Part shown: piece after piece, positions 4,200 to 5,344 of the stretch
Numbering within the stretch: the stretch's first letter is position 1
Layout: each line of letters starts with the position of its first letter
From: an uncultured Acidobacteriota bacterium
GTDB taxonomy: Bacteria > Acidobacteriota > Vicinamibacteria > Vicinamibacterales > UBA8438
DNA length: 5,344 nucleotides
Assembly: GCA_913043805.1 (NCBI GenBank)
Contig: CAJWMX010000235.1
Location: 1 to 5,344, forward strand
Direction of reading: 5' to 3'
The notes under the pieces: model-generated
Seen by the model: the letters and a program-made list of their open reading frames with translations, nothing else
Databases searched by the model: none
What the model was told of the DNA's origin: nothing
Translations under genes and position numbers: made by a program

Positions 4200-5344
4200 A
4201 TGGAACGCGTCGCTCGAACCCTGGTCTTCCTGGTCGCAGCCGGTGTGGCGATTCCGATGGTGCTCGACGCTCAGTCGACGCCGGACACCGCGCGGAGCGA
4301 AGCGCGTATTCAGCTGGGGAACCTCCTGTTCGAGGACCAGCGGTATTGGGAGGCCATCCCGATCTTCGACGAGGCGAAGAGCGGCGCCGGGCCCGAGCAG
4401 CTCGTGGCGGCCTCCAGCGGCCTGCTCCGGTCGTTGCTGCAGGTGGCCGAGTTCACGCGGGTGCGTGAAGAGGCGGACTTCCTGATTGGTCAGGCGCCAG
4501 ACGATCCGGACATCCTGGCCCTGCGTGGCGACGCCCTCTGGGCGGCCGGGCTCTTCGACGAGGCCGAGCAGATCTATCGCGACGTGCTGGCGATGGACGC
4601 CGGGTCGGGGGCGGGCCGTCACGGGATGGCCAAGAGCATGACCACCCGCGGCCTCTATGATGACGCGCTCGAGTGGATCCACGCCGCGCTCGAAGCGTCG
4701 CCGGAGGTCGCGACGTTCCACCATACCCTGGGGTTCATTCACCAGCGGATGCGCCGGTATCCCCAGGCCGCCGACGCGTATCAGGCGTATGTGGATCGCC
4801 TGCCCGCGGCCGACAACAGCGAGAAGGCGGACTGGGCGCGCGCCGAGGTCCGGTTCCTGCGGTCGTTCGGCGATCGCCCCGCGCTCGCGCTGACCGAGCC
4901 GGGGCGCGTGCATACGATTCCGTTCCGGCTCGTGCGTGACAAGGTCATCGTCCGCGGCCGCGTCAACGGACGGGATCCGATCGACTTCGTCATGGACACC
5001 GGCGCCGAACAGACCGTGCTGTCACAGCCCGTGGCGCGCGATCTCAATATCCAGCCGATCGCCAACACCCTCAGCGCCGGCGTCGGCGAAGTTGGCCTGC
5101 GCGGCCTCCAGACCGGTCGTCTCGATTCGCTGGAGATCGGGTCGCTCTCGGTCAGCAATCTTCCGGTCATCATCAAGAGCCCGCCCCTGGGCGGACTGCC
5201 AACACCCGAAGCCGAGGGCTTCTCGCCCCTGGCGCTGGGGCTCTCGATGACCATCGACTACGACCGCCAGGAGCTCATCGTGGCGGAGGAGTTGCCAGAC
5301 GAGCCGGCGGACATCGAGTTGCCGCTGCGGCAGTATCGGCTGCC
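4200..5344 (+). CDS. Secreted TPR protein with retropepsin-like aspartic protease domain, 3' end beyond window
   Basis: ATG 4200 follows GGAGGAA (4190-4196) at 3-5 bases spacing and the frame stays open to the right edge (381 codons). Residues 1-24 look like a signal peptide: Arg3 and Arg6, hydrophobic core 8-22, likely cleavage after Ala24. Residues about 33-202 hold several tetratricopeptide-like helical repeats, such as LGNLLFEDQRYWEAIPIFDEA (39-59, in two parts), LRGDALWAAGLFDEAEQIY (108-126), MTTRGLYDDALEWIHAAL (147-164) and LGFIHQRMRRYPQAADAY (177-194). A second domain (about 236-365) has FVMDTGAEQTVLS with the catalytic DTGA at 266-269, the single active-site triplet of dimeric retropepsin-like proteases, and closes with LALGLSMTIDYDR (344-356). 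Expected location is the periplasm or outside the cell. Substrate is unknown; proteolytic activity is inferred from the motif alone. Confidence 0.86.
   Translation, partial: MERVARTLVFLVAAGVAIPMVLDAQSTPDTARSEARIQLGNLLFEDQRYWEAIPIFDEAKSGAGPEQLVAASSGLLRSLLQVAEFTRVREEADFLIGQAPDDPDILALRGDALWAAGLFDEAEQIYRDVLAMDAGSGAGRHGMAKSMTTRGLYDDALEWIHAALEASPEVATFHHTLGFIHQRMRRYPQAADAYQAYVDRLPAADNSEKADWARAEVRFLRSFGDRPALALTEPGRVHTIPFRLVRDKVIVRGRVNGRDPIDFVMDTGAEQTVLSQPVARDLNIQPIANTLSAGVGEVGLRGLQTGRLDSLEIGSLSVSNLPVIIKSPPLGGLPTPEAEGFSPLALGLSMTIDYDRQELIVAEELPDEPADIELPLRQYRL

Noticed and set aside
4083..4913. Long minus-strand open frame (276 codons) opposite the TPR gene
   Set aside because: It is Arg/Pro/Gly-rich with no recognisable domain and lies opposite a frame with a ribosome site, signal peptide, TPR pattern and DTGA motif; long antisense frames are expected in high-GC genes.
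1..5344. CRISPR, transposon, tRNA/rRNA or defence-system content
   Set aside because: No spaced repeats, transposase motifs, terminal inverted repeats, tRNA cloverleaf or defence genes were seen; all coding space is accounted for by recognisable genes.

Overview
The window is a high-GC bacterial chromosomal segment with tightly packed genes, GTG as well as ATG starts, and ordinary household genes. Gene content (family-5 uracil-DNA glycosylase, lipoyl synthase, a UPF0173 metallo-hydrolase, a DUF2203 protein, a Thermus-type seven-iron ferredoxin, complex I subunits B and I, and a secreted TPR/retropepsin-like protein) suggests an Acidobacteriota-like or other deep-branching soil or metagenomic bacterium. 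That placement is inference from family recall, not from a search. I see no RNA gene, CRISPR array, insertion sequence, attachment site or origin.

Layout. Positions 1-1442 hold a minus-strand pair, lipA followed after 12 bases by udgB, which runs off the left edge. An 81-base divergent intergenic region (1443-1523) separates it from a plus-strand pair: a UPF0173 metallo-beta-lactamase-fold protein (1524-2240) and, 2 bases later, a DUF2203 protein (2243-2593). A good sigma70-type promoter at 2596-2624 and a structured leader of about 95 bases precede the operon ferredoxin (2727-2990), nuoB (3006-3542) and nuoI (3545-4015), which closes with a textbook intrinsic terminator (4024-4075). A further promoter candidate (4154-4182) leads into a secreted TPR plus aspartic-protease-like gene (4200 to the right edge, incomplete).

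How the genes fit together. The clearest functional unit is ferredoxin-nuoB-nuoI. Its products would carry the clusters of the last part of the complex I electron path (N6a/N6b in NuoI, N2 in NuoB) plus a soluble ferredoxin that could feed or drain it. The usual nuoCDEFGH neighbours are absent between and beside them. lipA makes the lipoyl cofactor for 2-oxoacid dehydrogenases, and UdgB repairs deaminated bases. Five of the eight genes encode Fe-S proteins.

The most unusual points are the isolated ferredoxin-nuoB-nuoI operon with its leader hairpins and palindromic operator candidate, and the two divergent promoters whose -10 boxes both lie 9 bases before a start codon. I did not find convincing evidence of an entirely new biological system; most of the window is recognisable core metabolism.
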